Part shown: in pieces, positions 1-7,105 of the stretch
Layout: each line of letters starts with the position of its first letter
How positions within the stretch are numbered: the stretch's first letter is position 1
DNA from: Desulfatiglans anilini DSM 4660
GTDB taxonomy: Bacteria; Desulfobacterota; DSM-4660; Desulfatiglandales; Desulfatiglandaceae
NCBI RefSeq assembly: GCF_000422285.1
Contig: NZ_AULM01000022.1
Location: forward strand, 1 to 64,000
Direction: 5' to 3'
DNA length: 64,000 nucleotides
Notes under the pieces: model-generated
The model's input: the letters and a program-made list of their open reading frames with translations, nothing else
What the model was told of the DNA's origin: nothing
Database searches by the model: none
Program-made: the position numbers and the translations under genes

Positions 1-812
1 TCGATGTCTTCGAACTTGAATGCGGTGATGGAACCAGGGAGTTGATAGTTGCCGAACTGGACGGTGGCGTCTTGTTCTGACTGGAGGGTGATGTTCTGGC
101 AGACGCTGGTGGAAGCGGCCCATCCGGACTGCAGGGTTTCCTTGACGGAGTACTCGCCTGGAGTGAGGTTGTCAAAGAGGGCGTTGCCGCTGGTGTCGGT
201 ATTGGCAGGGGATCCGATCTCCTCGCCGCTCTGGCAGTTGGAGCCGGAGTAGAGGGTCATTTCCCAGCCGGAAAGGGGATCCTCGTCGGTGCCCTGGATC
301 TTGTCCTGATCGATGTCTTCGAACTTGAATGCGGTGATGGAACCAGGGACATAGCAATCGGGTCCGGTAATTAAATCAGTTGAAATCACTTCATCAGAGG
401 TAGAAGCTTTTGCATAAACATAAAGTGAATTGCTTTTTACCGGATATAAGTTATCGAGTGTAAAACAAACAGTTCTTATTTCATTATCGTCATAACCTTC
501 ATCAAATTTAATGCCATTTTTAACATCCCATTCGGGTTTATCATCAGCTTGGAGAACATTCTTTTCACTAAAGCAATCTGGCAAAATCAAAACCCAATGG
601 CTGAGCGATGGCTTTTCGCCGGATGTAACTTCATAACACCAAGTCGACGTTTTAGATTCATAGTTGTAAGTCACACCAATATACTTAAAAGTATGTGTGC
701 TGGTCCCATTAGATCCCGTGGTGGATATTTCTATTTTATCGTGTGCGTTGGCGATAGAAAAAGAGAGACATACAATAAAAAACAGACCACAACCAAGAAA
801 ACGATTTTTCAT
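1..812 (-). CDS. Secreted surface protein with SdrD/Cna-B-like repeats (3' end outside window)
   Basis: The frame is open from ATG at 812 to the window edge, so at least 270 codons are visible. AAGGAG lies 7 nt upstream of the ATG. Residues 1-23 form a signal peptide (MKNRFLGCGLFFIVCLSFS, then IANA and cleavage). About 130 residues of an AT-rich, unrecognised domain with several Cys follow. Then comes a 103-residue unit that begins PGSITAFKFEDID and contains DNLTPGEYSVKE, typical of SdrD-B/Cna-B (prealbumin-like) domains. A second unit starts at the edge. The first 40 nt of the two units (1-40 and 310-349) are identical, so the array was amplified recently. The gene lies downstream of two c-di-GMP-I riboswitches, consistent with an adhesin. 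No C-terminal anchor can be seen. Exact function is unknown. Confidence 0.8.
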   Translation of the reverse strand, partial: MKNRFLGCGLFFIVCLSFSIANAHDKIEISTTGSNGTSTHTFKYIGVTYNYESKTSTWCYEVTSGEKPSLSHWVLILPDCFSEKNVLQADDKPEWDVKNGIKFDEGYDDNEIRTVCFTLDNLYPVKSNSLYVYAKASTSDEVISTDLITGPDCYVPGSITAFKFEDIDQDKIQGTDEDPLSGWEMTLYSGSNCQSGEEIGSPANTDTSGNALFDNLTPGEYSVKETLQSGWAASTSVCQNITLQSEQDATVQFGNYQLPGSITAFKFEDI

Positions 813-996
813 TGCTTTTCTCCTTAAATGATAACAGATGTAAATTTAATGTCTGTTTTAGGGCCAACTGTGAAATGTCTCATCTAAAATTAAATCTCCA
901 GTTGTAATCCTGGTCAGCGGATGGTGTTTGATGTCAAATTTTGAGAAATAGATGGTTTTCGCGAATTTTGTTCGATATTTCAAACGCTTATGTCAT

Positions 997-1046
997 AAAA
1001 AATGACAGCCGGACTACCTGAAGGATTCAGGCAGTCCGGCTGTCAT
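997..1046 (-). terminator. Intrinsic terminator of the proximal c-di-GMP-I riboswitch
   Basis: On the minus strand a 20-bp stem (1046-1027 with 1021-1002) has one G-U wobble and a 5-nt loop, and is followed by six T. The wobble is stable only in RNA read from the minus strand. The 5' arm is also the 3' part of the aptamer, so a folded aptamer and this terminator exclude each other. This suggests ligand-ON control of the gene at 812. Confidence 0.8.
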
Positions 1047-1100
1047 TTTCAGACCCGTGACTTTCCGCCCCCTCCTTACGAAGGGTTTGGCCTTTACTGA
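1026..1100 (-). ncRNA. c-di-GMP-I (GEMM) riboswitch, proximal copy
   Basis: Read on the minus strand the segment holds the GEMM-I landmarks in order: GGCCAAACC, a small CCTT/AAGG hairpin, GGGGCGGAAAG, TCACGGGTCT, a short loop, then GACAGCCGGACTGCC. The conserved AAACC and GAAAG segments and the ACGGGTCT/AGCCGG pairing match the family. By-eye alignment to the Vibrio Vc2 aptamer keeps G at position 20 and A at 47, which favours c-di-GMP over cGAMP. The aptamer merges into the terminator at 997-1046. Confidence 0.85.
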
Positions 1101-1213
1101 AATCCAGCGACTACGATTCTTGGACTAGCGATAGACCATCAAGCAAAGATCAAGCTTGATAACTGTTGAATATAAATTAAGGATATTAAAAATACAGGCT
1201 GACTTAGCCAACG

Positions 1214-1249
1214 AAAAAGCCGGATTGCCCCCTAGTAGGCAACCCGGCT
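1214..1249 (-). terminator. Intrinsic terminator of the distal c-di-GMP-I riboswitch
   Basis: On the minus strand AGCCGGGTTGCC (1249-1238) pairs with GGCAATCCGGCT (1229-1218). The stem has 12 bp with one G-U, the loop is 8 nt, and five T follow. The 5' arm overlaps the aptamer's 3' strand, as in the proximal unit. Confidence 0.75.
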
Positions 1250-1305
1250 GTCTTCGAGAGATCCGTGGCTTTCCGTCCCCATCTCGCGATGGGTTTGGCT
1301 TTTCT
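1229..1305 (-). ncRNA. c-di-GMP-I (GEMM) riboswitch, distal copy
   Basis: The minus strand reads AAAAGCCAAACC, the hairpin CCATC-GCGA-GATGG, GGACGGAAAGCC, ACGGATCTCTCGAAGAC, AGCCGGGTTGCC. This is close to the usual deltaproteobacterial GEMM-I pattern. As in the proximal copy, the pair normally G21-C46 appears as C21-G46. It is in tandem with the 1026-1100 copy and about 130 nt upstream of it. The presumed promoter lies above 1310, where TACAAT is visible but no convincing -35. Confidence 0.85.
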
Positions 1306-2367
1306 AGTGATGAGTATTGTACGCCGAACCTTTAAGTTAGAACTTTAGTATATTTATATGGAGCTGTTTCTAGGATGTCAAGTAATAAAATGCAGGAGTT
1401 TGAACGGGATGATTTAAGCCCTTATGGGAAGGGCAGGATCCATATGTCAATGTCCGTAAAATTTTGTGCATACATGACAGCAATCAATGATACGGTTGTA
1501 GAAATTATTTCTGATAGCTTTCTATTAAAAATAAAATTATGACATCATATTTTGCTTTATTTATAATTTGTTTTTAATGATATGATATTTGTACGATTTC
1601 ATTTTATAGCAAAATGGATGCTATTTTTTTTATTGAATTAAATTATAGCAGTCATAGAATTTTGAAAATTAGCATTTATATGCAACATATCAGAAAAATT
1701 AAATTTTTTAATTGGATTGATATATGTTTTACTGCGTAAAATATTTGTTGAATATAAATAAATATCGCTTCCTTTTATGCAAAAATTCATTTTATTTTGT
1801 TGATATTTACAAGTTATAAATCAAAAAATAAGTCATTACTATACGAGTGAATTTTATAGTTTGATTCAAAATTGGACGCTAAATCACGGCATGGCTTTTT
1901 TCTTATTCTTTGAATAGAAGAAAATTATGCTAATGTGATAATTATGAAAAGCGAGGTTATATTGCCTCATTTTCATATATGAGGGATCATTCAATTACAT
2001 GAAAGATATGTGGATTACAATAATGTCACTAAGGTGAAAATAGATGTGGATCATCACTTGCTGATCAACATCTGTGCATAAATGAAAAACTGCCGATTCG
2101 GAGTACGCTTGATTTTCCCACCAAGTTTTTGAACCGATAGGCAAACAACAACAGGGCTGGTTTATTTCATTTTCATGATTGCTTGCATGATATGGGATTA
2201 GCCGGTAAACGGATTTTTCAGAATGGCCAGGCACGCAAATTGCTCGCTTGCAAGGGTGATGAGTTGGAAGCGCGTTAAGTTTCATTCGCCCTGTTTCTGG
2301 CTCTTTAGGCCTGGTGAAAGGGCCGGGAGAAGAAAAGTCAACGGCTGGACAATAGCGGGCAAGGGAT
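1306..2367. other. AT-rich intergenic stretch
   Basis: This stretch of about 1 kb is much richer in A and T than most of the window and has many stop codons in all frames. I see no supported gene, CRISPR array or tRNA. It probably contains the promoter for the riboswitch-controlled transcript running toward lower coordinates. With the AT-rich N-terminal part of the surface protein it suggests horizontally acquired DNA. Confidence 0.5.
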
Positions 2368-2820
2368 ATGACAGAAAAATGCCGGATAAAGATCAGTTTG
2401 ACCGATCTCGACCGCGAGCGGTTAAATCGGTGGTTGCAGTCGAGCAAGGCTTCGAAGCGGGTAGCGGCCCGGGCTCGCATCATACTGGATTTCGACCGGG
2501 GCAAACCGGCAGCTGAAGTGGCGGATTCACTCGGTGTAAGTGTCGCTCTGGTCTACCGTTGGGTGAGTCGGTACAGGGAAAAAGGCCTCGATGGTCTGCG
2601 GGATTTTCCCAGATCCGGGCGACCCTCCAAATTGAGTGAACAAGAAGTCGAAGGCTTGGTCCGCTCTGCGATGAAAAAATCACCCTCCCATAGAGGCCCG
2701 TGGAGCATCCGGTCGGTTGCGCGGGAGGCGGGAGTAAGCAAATGGCAGGTCGAAAAGATTTGGAAAAAAAGCTGGTCGCGCGCGCAGTCCACGAAATCAG
2801 TGGGGTCCGGCGCTTCCTGA
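2368..2820 (+). pseudogene. Truncated IS630-family transposase (N-terminal DNA-binding part)
   Basis: The first ~135 residues match the double helix-turn-helix start of IS630/Tc1-mariner-type transposases. They include RVAARARIILDFDRGKPAAE, ADSLGVSVALVYRWVSRYRE, GLDGLRDFPRSGRPSKLS and a second HTH REAGVSKWQVEKIWKK. Full-length proteins are around 340 residues and carry a DDE catalytic domain. Here the similarity stops near 2775 and the frame ends at 2820, so no catalytic domain is present. No terminal inverted repeats were identified. It is a dead insertion-sequence remnant, or less likely a stand-alone HTH regulator derived from one. Confidence 0.7.
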
Positions 2821-3029
2821 AACCTCCCGAAATGTCTAGAATCGGCGCAGTTGGAATGCCAGGAGCTTCTTTGCGGCGAAAGAAGAGAGCCGCAAAGAAT
2901 GGGGTGAAAGCTGTTTGAAATCGTCGGGAAGCCTCTGCAGGAGGATATCCTGCTGAAATGGTTGTTGGACATTGGAGGAGAGAATTTCCCAATGTTTGCC
3001 GCCTTCGCTCGGGGCGGACTGGATGAGCC

Positions 3030-4028
3030 ATGAAAGGGCATGAACATTGGACCCCAGGCCGGATTCTGGGGGTATCCGGAGCATACTGGCAGGGCTGTGC
3101 GCTTCAGACTGCGGTCAAGCTGAAGGTGTTTTCGTGGCTGGAGGATGAAAGAGCCACCGCAGAAAGTTTGGCCGAACGTCACCGGGTAAACCACAGGGCG
3201 CTCACGTATCTCTTGAACGCGCTTGCCGCTATGGGACTGGTCGAGAAAGAGGGCGCGTCTTATCGTTGTACGGATGAGGCCCGGCGGTTCCTTGTCGAGG
3301 ATTCGTACGAGTATATTGGACACATGGTCATGCACCATCACTTCCTGGTGGAGCCCTGGTCGAGGCTCGATGAGGCCGTCATGACCGGGCGGCCGACCCG
3401 GCGGCAGGGCTTGAGGGAAGGGCTCGAGCGCGAGAGCTTCCTCATGGGGATGTTCAACCTCGCGATGGGGATTGCTCCTGATCTGGTCAAGAGGATCGAT
3501 TTGATGGGGCGCTCCCGGCTGATCGATATCGGCGGGGGGCCCGGGACCTATGCCATTCATTTCTGCCTTCACGATCCGAATCTGCGCGCCGTTGTCTTCG
3601 ACCTGCCCGACACCCGCCCCTTTGCCGAGCGAACCATCGCCCGGTTCGGGGTTCAGGATCGGGTTCATTTCGCCGCAGGGGATTATCACAGCGATCCGAT
3701 CCCCGGTTCCTGCGATGCGGCCTGGCTTTCTCACATCCTGCACGCGGAGGGGCCGGAGGGTGCGGCCAGGATCGTGGCCAAGGCCGTAAAGGCCCTGGAG
3801 CCGGGAGGGCTTCTTTTTATCCACGAGTTCATCATGGACGACAGCTTCGACGGACCGCTTTTCCCCGCCCTCTTCGCCCTGAATATGCTCGTCAACACCA
3901 GCGAGGGGCGGTCCTACGCCCAAACGGAGATTCGGGGCATCATGGCCGATGCGGGCCTTGGAAACATCGAACGGCTCGATTTCAAGGGACCGAACGAATC
4001 CGGAATCATGCGTGGAGAGCGGCGCTGA
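3030..4028 (+). CDS. SAM-dependent O-methyltransferase (HIOMT/COMT-like)
   Basis: The 332-residue protein has an N-terminal winged-helix dimerisation domain (about 1-100, with LNALAAMGLVEKEG) followed by a class I methyltransferase fold. Its SAM-binding motif I is LIDIGGGPGTYAI near residue 165, and acidic residues follow in VVFDLPDT. This layout is that of acetylserotonin/caffeate-type and polyketide O-methyltransferases, which methylate a hydroxyl on a small aromatic or polyketide substrate. The substrate cannot be deduced, and no biosynthetic partners are adjacent. An in-frame TGA six bases upstream fixes the start at 3030 or later. The ribosome-binding site is weak. Confidence 0.85.
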   Translation: MKGHEHWTPGRILGVSGAYWQGCALQTAVKLKVFSWLEDERATAESLAERHRVNHRALTYLLNALAAMGLVEKEGASYRCTDEARRFLVEDSYEYIGHMVMHHHFLVEPWSRLDEAVMTGRPTRRQGLREGLERESFLMGMFNLAMGIAPDLVKRIDLMGRSRLIDIGGGPGTYAIHFCLHDPNLRAVVFDLPDTRPFAERTIARFGVQDRVHFAAGDYHSDPIPGSCDAAWLSHILHAEGPEGAARIVAKAVKALEPGGLLFIHEFIMDDSFDGPLFPALFALNMLVNTSEGRSYAQTEIRGIMADAGLGNIERLDFKGPNESGIMRGERR

Positions 4029-4679
4029 TAGGGTGGTTTCCTCTATTTTTATCAACGGGTTATCTGTACGATTTTATCTGCACCCGGTCCTGGCCGGCCC
4101 GCCTTCCGCATGCGGCCTCTCCCCACTTTTCCTGCGGTCATTGAGCGCTGCTCGCAGATCGTTCCAGATCCGAGGAAATAGGCCCCAGGATTTTAAGATG
4201 AGGCGGAGACAGCCCATTGAGAAGCATTTTACAGGCTGCATTGCATTCGACCCTATCTATGGGATTACGGGTTAATTTTTAAAATATATCAATAAAACGC
4301 GATATTTACCGCGTTGTTTTTTCCTTGACAGATAGCCACTTTGTAGCTAGATTGCAGTCATGTAGCCCATAGGCCTCTCCGCCGGATCTCATTGAGCGGC
4401 ATATGGTAACGCGCAGCGGTTGTTTACCTGTAACAGACTTTTGTCGTCCATGCATGCTGCGACGTTTCGGCAAAGAGGCCGGTCGAGGTTCCGGTACTTT
4501 GGAGAATCTGAAACCGGGTGACATTTCGCGCTACAATCTTCTAGACAAGCAGGTTGTTGGGTGTCTCTGAGGGAAGGGTTCGTCCTGTGAGATAAGAACC
4601 GGGAGTCCTGAAAGCCTCTTGCAACAGTCATTCGCATCCTGATGCCGGTCAGTGATCCTTTACTCGAAGAAACTACACG
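4029..4679. other. Intergenic region with no supported gene
   Basis: This is 650 nt between the methyltransferase and the DUF2080 gene. The reading frames here have no recognisable products. The only notable feature is a promoter-like pair, TTGACA at 4325-4330 and TAGATT at 4348-4353 with 17-nt spacing, pointing toward the DUF2080 gene about 330 nt away. Confidence 0.4.
4325..4353 (+). promoter_or_regulatory. Candidate sigma-70 promoter
   Basis: TTGACA, a 17-nt spacer and TAGATT match the consensus well. It would transcribe the DUF2080 and GNAT genes with a long leader, or a small RNA in between. Evidence is sequence only. Confidence 0.35.
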
Positions 4680-4871
4680 ATGCCTGACGAGAAAAAGTCT
4701 AAAAGTGAAACGGCTTCTGTCGATGACGCCATGGTCAGCGGAAAGGTTAAATTCGAGGTCTATGGTGAAGAGATGGTCGAGAAGTATGTCAAGCTGAGCG
4801 GAAACAGTGGCCGGGTTTATCTCCCCCCTGACTGGGTAGGCTGCAGGGTGAAGATTATCAGGATCGATTAG
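4680..4871 (+). CDS. DUF2080-like small protein (transposon-associated, AbrB-like)
   Basis: This is a 63-residue protein. The C-terminal part, EKYVKLSGNSGRVYLPPDWV followed by GCRVKIIRID, has the pattern of DUF2080 'transposon-encoded' proteins (V-K-x-x-G-N-S-x-x-V-Y-x-P-x-x-W-x-G-x-x-V). These resemble half of a SpoVT/AbrB DNA-binding swapped-hairpin. The N-terminal ~25 residues are polar and low in complexity. It may bind DNA or act as an antitoxin-like partner, but no toxin is obvious. The next gene, a GNAT, starts 38 nt downstream on the same strand and may be co-transcribed. Confidence 0.6.
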   Translation: MPDEKKSKSETASVDDAMVSGKVKFEVYGEEMVEKYVKLSGNSGRVYLPPDWVGCRVKIIRID

Positions 4872-4909
4872 CTAGACGGACAAGCGTTTTTCAGAAGACA
4901 GGGCTGAAA

Positions 4910-5353
4910 GTGGTCGATAGATTGATCATCAGAAAAATTCGGGTTGAAGATGCGGAGGCCATTGGGCGGATCGACTCCGCGATCATCAAGAAGCCTTCAC
5001 GAATCGATTTCGGCCATATCATCAAGGAGATGGTCCGGAAAGACGAGGACGTGAGCTGCGTCGCCGAAGTTGATGGGGATGTCGCAGGATACATGATCAG
5101 CTACATCATCTACAGCGGTTTCGGCCTCGAGAAGAGCGCCTGGATAGCCTCCTTGGGGGTGGATCCAAGATTTATGGGGCAGGGGATCGGAAAGGCCATG
5201 GCCGAGGAAATCCTGCGCATTTACCGTGAGAAAGGCATTCACCACATTTATACCGCTGTCCGCTGGGATTCAGTGGATCTTCTCTCTTTTTTCAAGACCC
5301 TCGGCTTTGACCGCAGCAGCTTCATCAACCTCCGCAAGGATCTGGAATCCTAG
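4910..5353 (+). CDS. GNAT-family N-acetyltransferase (RimI-like)
   Basis: The 147-residue protein has one GNAT domain. ASLGVDPRFMGQGIGKAMAE carries the acetyl-CoA pyrophosphate-binding signature (R/Q-x-x-G-x-G/A) near residue 90, followed by YTAVRWDSVDLLSFFKTLGF, a typical beta5-alpha4 segment. The size and the order of motifs resemble RimI-type enzymes that acetylate protein N-termini or small amines. The acceptor is unknown. The start chosen is GTG at 4910; TTG at 4921 is possible. It shares its direction with the small DUF2080 gene upstream. Confidence 0.8.
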   Translation: MVDRLIIRKIRVEDAEAIGRIDSAIIKKPSRIDFGHIIKEMVRKDEDVSCVAEVDGDVAGYMISYIIYSGFGLEKSAWIASLGVDPRFMGQGIGKAMAEEILRIYREKGIHHIYTAVRWDSVDLLSFFKTLGFDRSSFINLRKDLES

Positions 5354-5372
5354 CTTTCTCCCGCCCGGAAAA

Positions 5373-5590
5373 GATTTCCCGGCAGAACCCGGTTTCCAAT
5401 CCGGAAATGGAGGTTTTTCTTCACACCCTTCGGGTGCTCAGTCCCACCGCTTCGCGGCGGGTCCCGGTTTGGCCAATATCAAGAAAATCAAGCGCTTGCG
5501 TGGAGGCGATCTGCAGGTCGCCGCACAAGCAAACGTGCAGATCGACGCCGAGATTGGCCAAAAAGACCATTTCTGGATGGAAACCAGCTC
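5373..5590 (-). repeat. Dispersed intergenic repeat, copy 1
   Basis: Read on the minus strand this begins GAGCTGGTTTCCATCC and continues AAATGGTCTTTTTGGCC. It then has GCACGTTTGCTTGTGCGGCG and ends ATTTCCGGATTGGAAACC with a short tail. It matches the copy at 50096-50275 over nearly its whole length but carries about 50 extra bases (GGGACCCGCCGCGAAGCGG and flanks). The outer arms are imperfect inverted repeats. It fills the gap between the GNAT and receiver genes. Confidence 0.75.
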
Positions 5591-5764
5591 TTTTCTATGC
5601 AGAACGTGTTTCCATCAGATGGTCCGGATCCCCCGGAACCTGATGGGGAAATCATCGTCTTTATGCTCCAAACGACACCCATTCGCTTTTCTGAAAGATG
5701 GTGGAACGACGGGCGCGGCTGTTTGCCGTCCGGAATGACGGTCGATTCGGAGCACATCGTCCGC

Positions 5765-6163
5765 TCATTTTCGAGTGCGCAGGGCTTGATGGATGTTATC
5801 GAAGGTGTCGATGAGTTCATCCAAGCCGTCGGCGGGGGTCTGGGGGTGGATGTTGCCTAGAATGCCGTACCCTTCGGCCTTCTCGTCAAGCTCTTCGCTG
5901 CTGAACTCCGAGATGAGAATGAGTGAGGTCATGGGCGACTGCATGACGATCTTGCACATCAGCTCCAGGGTAGGAATGCCCTCTTCGGTGCTGCCGGCCA
6001 AGGCCAGCGCAACCCCGCCTTTTTTCAGAAGCTGCAGACCTTCCTCCGCCCGGGGTTCCATCGAAACGTCGAAGCCCCGTTTTTCGAGGATGGATTTGAG
6101 CGTTTGGGTGATCTCCGCGTTTTTTTCGACAATAAGCACTTTCACCGATTGATGTTCTCCCAT
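5765..6163 (-). CDS. Degenerate response-regulator receiver domain protein
   Basis: This 132-residue protein is a single CheY-like domain. VKVLIVEKNAEITQTLKSIL opens it as a receiver does, and SLILISEFSSEE resembles the beta4/T region. The acidic pair after strand 1 is reduced to E-K. The strand-3 segment ALALAGSTEEG has no clear phospho-accepting Asp. It is therefore probably not phosphorylated in the usual way and may be a pseudo-receiver or protein-interaction module. AAAGGAG precedes the ATG at 6163. No kinase is nearby, and the partner is unknown. Confidence 0.6.
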   Translation of the reverse strand: MGEHQSVKVLIVEKNAEITQTLKSILEKRGFDVSMEPRAEEGLQLLKKGGVALALAGSTEEGIPTLELMCKIVMQSPMTSLILISEFSSEELDEKAEGYGILGNIHPQTPADGLDELIDTFDNIHQALRTRK

Positions 6164-6348
6164 GGTAAGAACTCCTTTGAAAGGGGGTTGGATCTTTGCT
6201 GGATCGAACGATGCGGGCGATTCTACTCGCAGGAAACACTGCTGACAAGGCCCTTTGTCCTTCGAGAGTTTCCTGGAATGGGCGAACGAAGGATTTTAAG
6301 GCTTGACAAGTGTTGGGAGTGGGATATAAATAAGGTTCTTCAAGTGTC

Positions 6349-6425
6349 CGGGACGTAGCGCAGTCTGGAAGCGCACCTGAATGGGGTTCAGGGGGTCGGA
6401 GGTTCAAATCCTCTCGTCCCGACCA
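6349..6425 (+). tRNA. tRNA-Pro (GGG anticodon), CCA encoded
   Basis: Acceptor arms CGGGACG and CGTCCCG flank a D arm (GCGC...GCGC), anticodon stem CCTGA/TCAGG with loop ATGGGGT (anticodon GGG), and T arm GGAGG-TTCAAAT-CCTCT. The gene ends in ACCA. A C1-G72 pair is characteristic of bacterial tRNA-Pro. Confidence 0.95.
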
Positions 6426-6649
6426 GTAAGATTGAAAGGCGGATGGTTCGGCTGCCGAGGCGGGGGTCCATCGGATCGGCAGGAGATTCAATCTGCATGA
6501 TGCTTTTGAGCGGGTAGCCCTTCGCGGGGCGCCCGCTTTTTTTCGATGATGAGTCGAAGAGCAACCGGATCGGGATCTTTTCCTGCCCGTCGGATCTTTC
6601 CGGACGGGAAACGTTGTCTTGCCCGATGTGCTTCTCCGGGTGGGCGCGA

Positions 6650-6822
6650 ATCCGTTTTCCCCAATCGCGGCGTCAAACTGCGCGCTTGTTTGGGTGGTGT
6701 ACAAACGCACGCTTCCATGCAACCGTCCGATTTCTCTGGCTTTAGCTGAGCCGGAAGCCGCCGCGCAGCGGCGGGACGGAGCACCTGAAGGATGTGAAGA
6801 AAAAGCCTCATTTCATGGCGGG
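6650..6822 (+). repeat. Dispersed intergenic repeat, divergent copy 2
   Basis: The order of blocks is the same as in copy 1: CCAATCGCGGCGTCAAACTG, GCGCGCTTGTTTGGG, a GC hairpin (CCGCCGCGCAGCGGCGG), then GTGAAGAAAAAGCCTCATTTC. Identity to the other copies is lower but the blocks are collinear. It lies just upstream of the promoter at 6836. Confidence 0.55.
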
Positions 6823-6835
6823 CATGAATTAAGGA

Positions 6836-6864
6836 TTGACACTCCGGCCGGCAATGAGTAGAAA
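6836..6864 (+). promoter_or_regulatory. Candidate promoter of the Ca-repeat/exbBD-tonB operon
   Basis: TTGACA (6836-6841), a 17-nt spacer and TAGAAA (6859-6864). A transcript starting near 6871 would carry a structured leader that ends in the hairpin at 6931-6985, before the coding start at 7106. Confidence 0.55.
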
Positions 6865-6874
6865 ATGGGCATGA

Positions 6875-6985
6875 GGTGCCAAGAAGGCACCCTCCCCTGG
6901 AATTCAACCGATTGTTAGGATTAAAGAACGGCCACGAAGGCCTGGATCGCCAAGGGCGGTCCATGTGCGCTTCGTGGCTTTTTTT
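6875..6985 (+). promoter_or_regulatory. Structured leader ending in a terminator-like hairpin (possible attenuator)
   Basis: A hairpin GGTGCC/GGCACC (6875-6891) is followed by about 40 nt of unstructured sequence. The outer stem GCCACGAAG/CTTCGTGGC (6931-6939 with 6970-6978) then encloses a nested GGATCGCC-AAG-GGCGGTCC hairpin and is followed by seven T. The U-G pair in the nested hairpin fits the plus strand. Because a promoter lies just upstream and the gene begins 120 nt downstream, it may be a conditional terminator. No named riboswitch family was recognised. Confidence 0.5.
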
Positions 6986-7105
6986 GTTTCGGCGCCTTTC
7001 GAGGGGTCGATGGTTCATACGAGGCATTGGTTTTACCCGATGAGCAATCCCGTGCATGGAACGGCTGAGGGTTGGGCCTCAGCGCGAATCCGGGTTCCAG
7101 GATTC

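Noticed and set aside
997-1305. CRISPR-like paired repeats at 1.0-1.3 kb
   Set aside because: The two similar blocks are explained in detail by GEMM-I aptamers with terminators; there are no regular spacers.
1995-2504. 169-codon minus-strand frame over the IS630 remnant
   Set aside because: It overlaps the clear transposase frame, has no recognisable domain and crosses an AT/GC composition boundary.
2553-4055. 500-codon minus-strand frame opposite the methyltransferase
   Set aside because: Low-complexity Pro/Arg/Gly product typical of the complement of GC-rich coding DNA; the plus-strand gene has clear motifs.
6875-6985. 6S RNA, Moco, fluoride, ZTP and cobalamin riboswitch identities for the leader
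   Set aside because: I compared remembered core motifs by eye and none fit; it is left as an unassigned structured leader.
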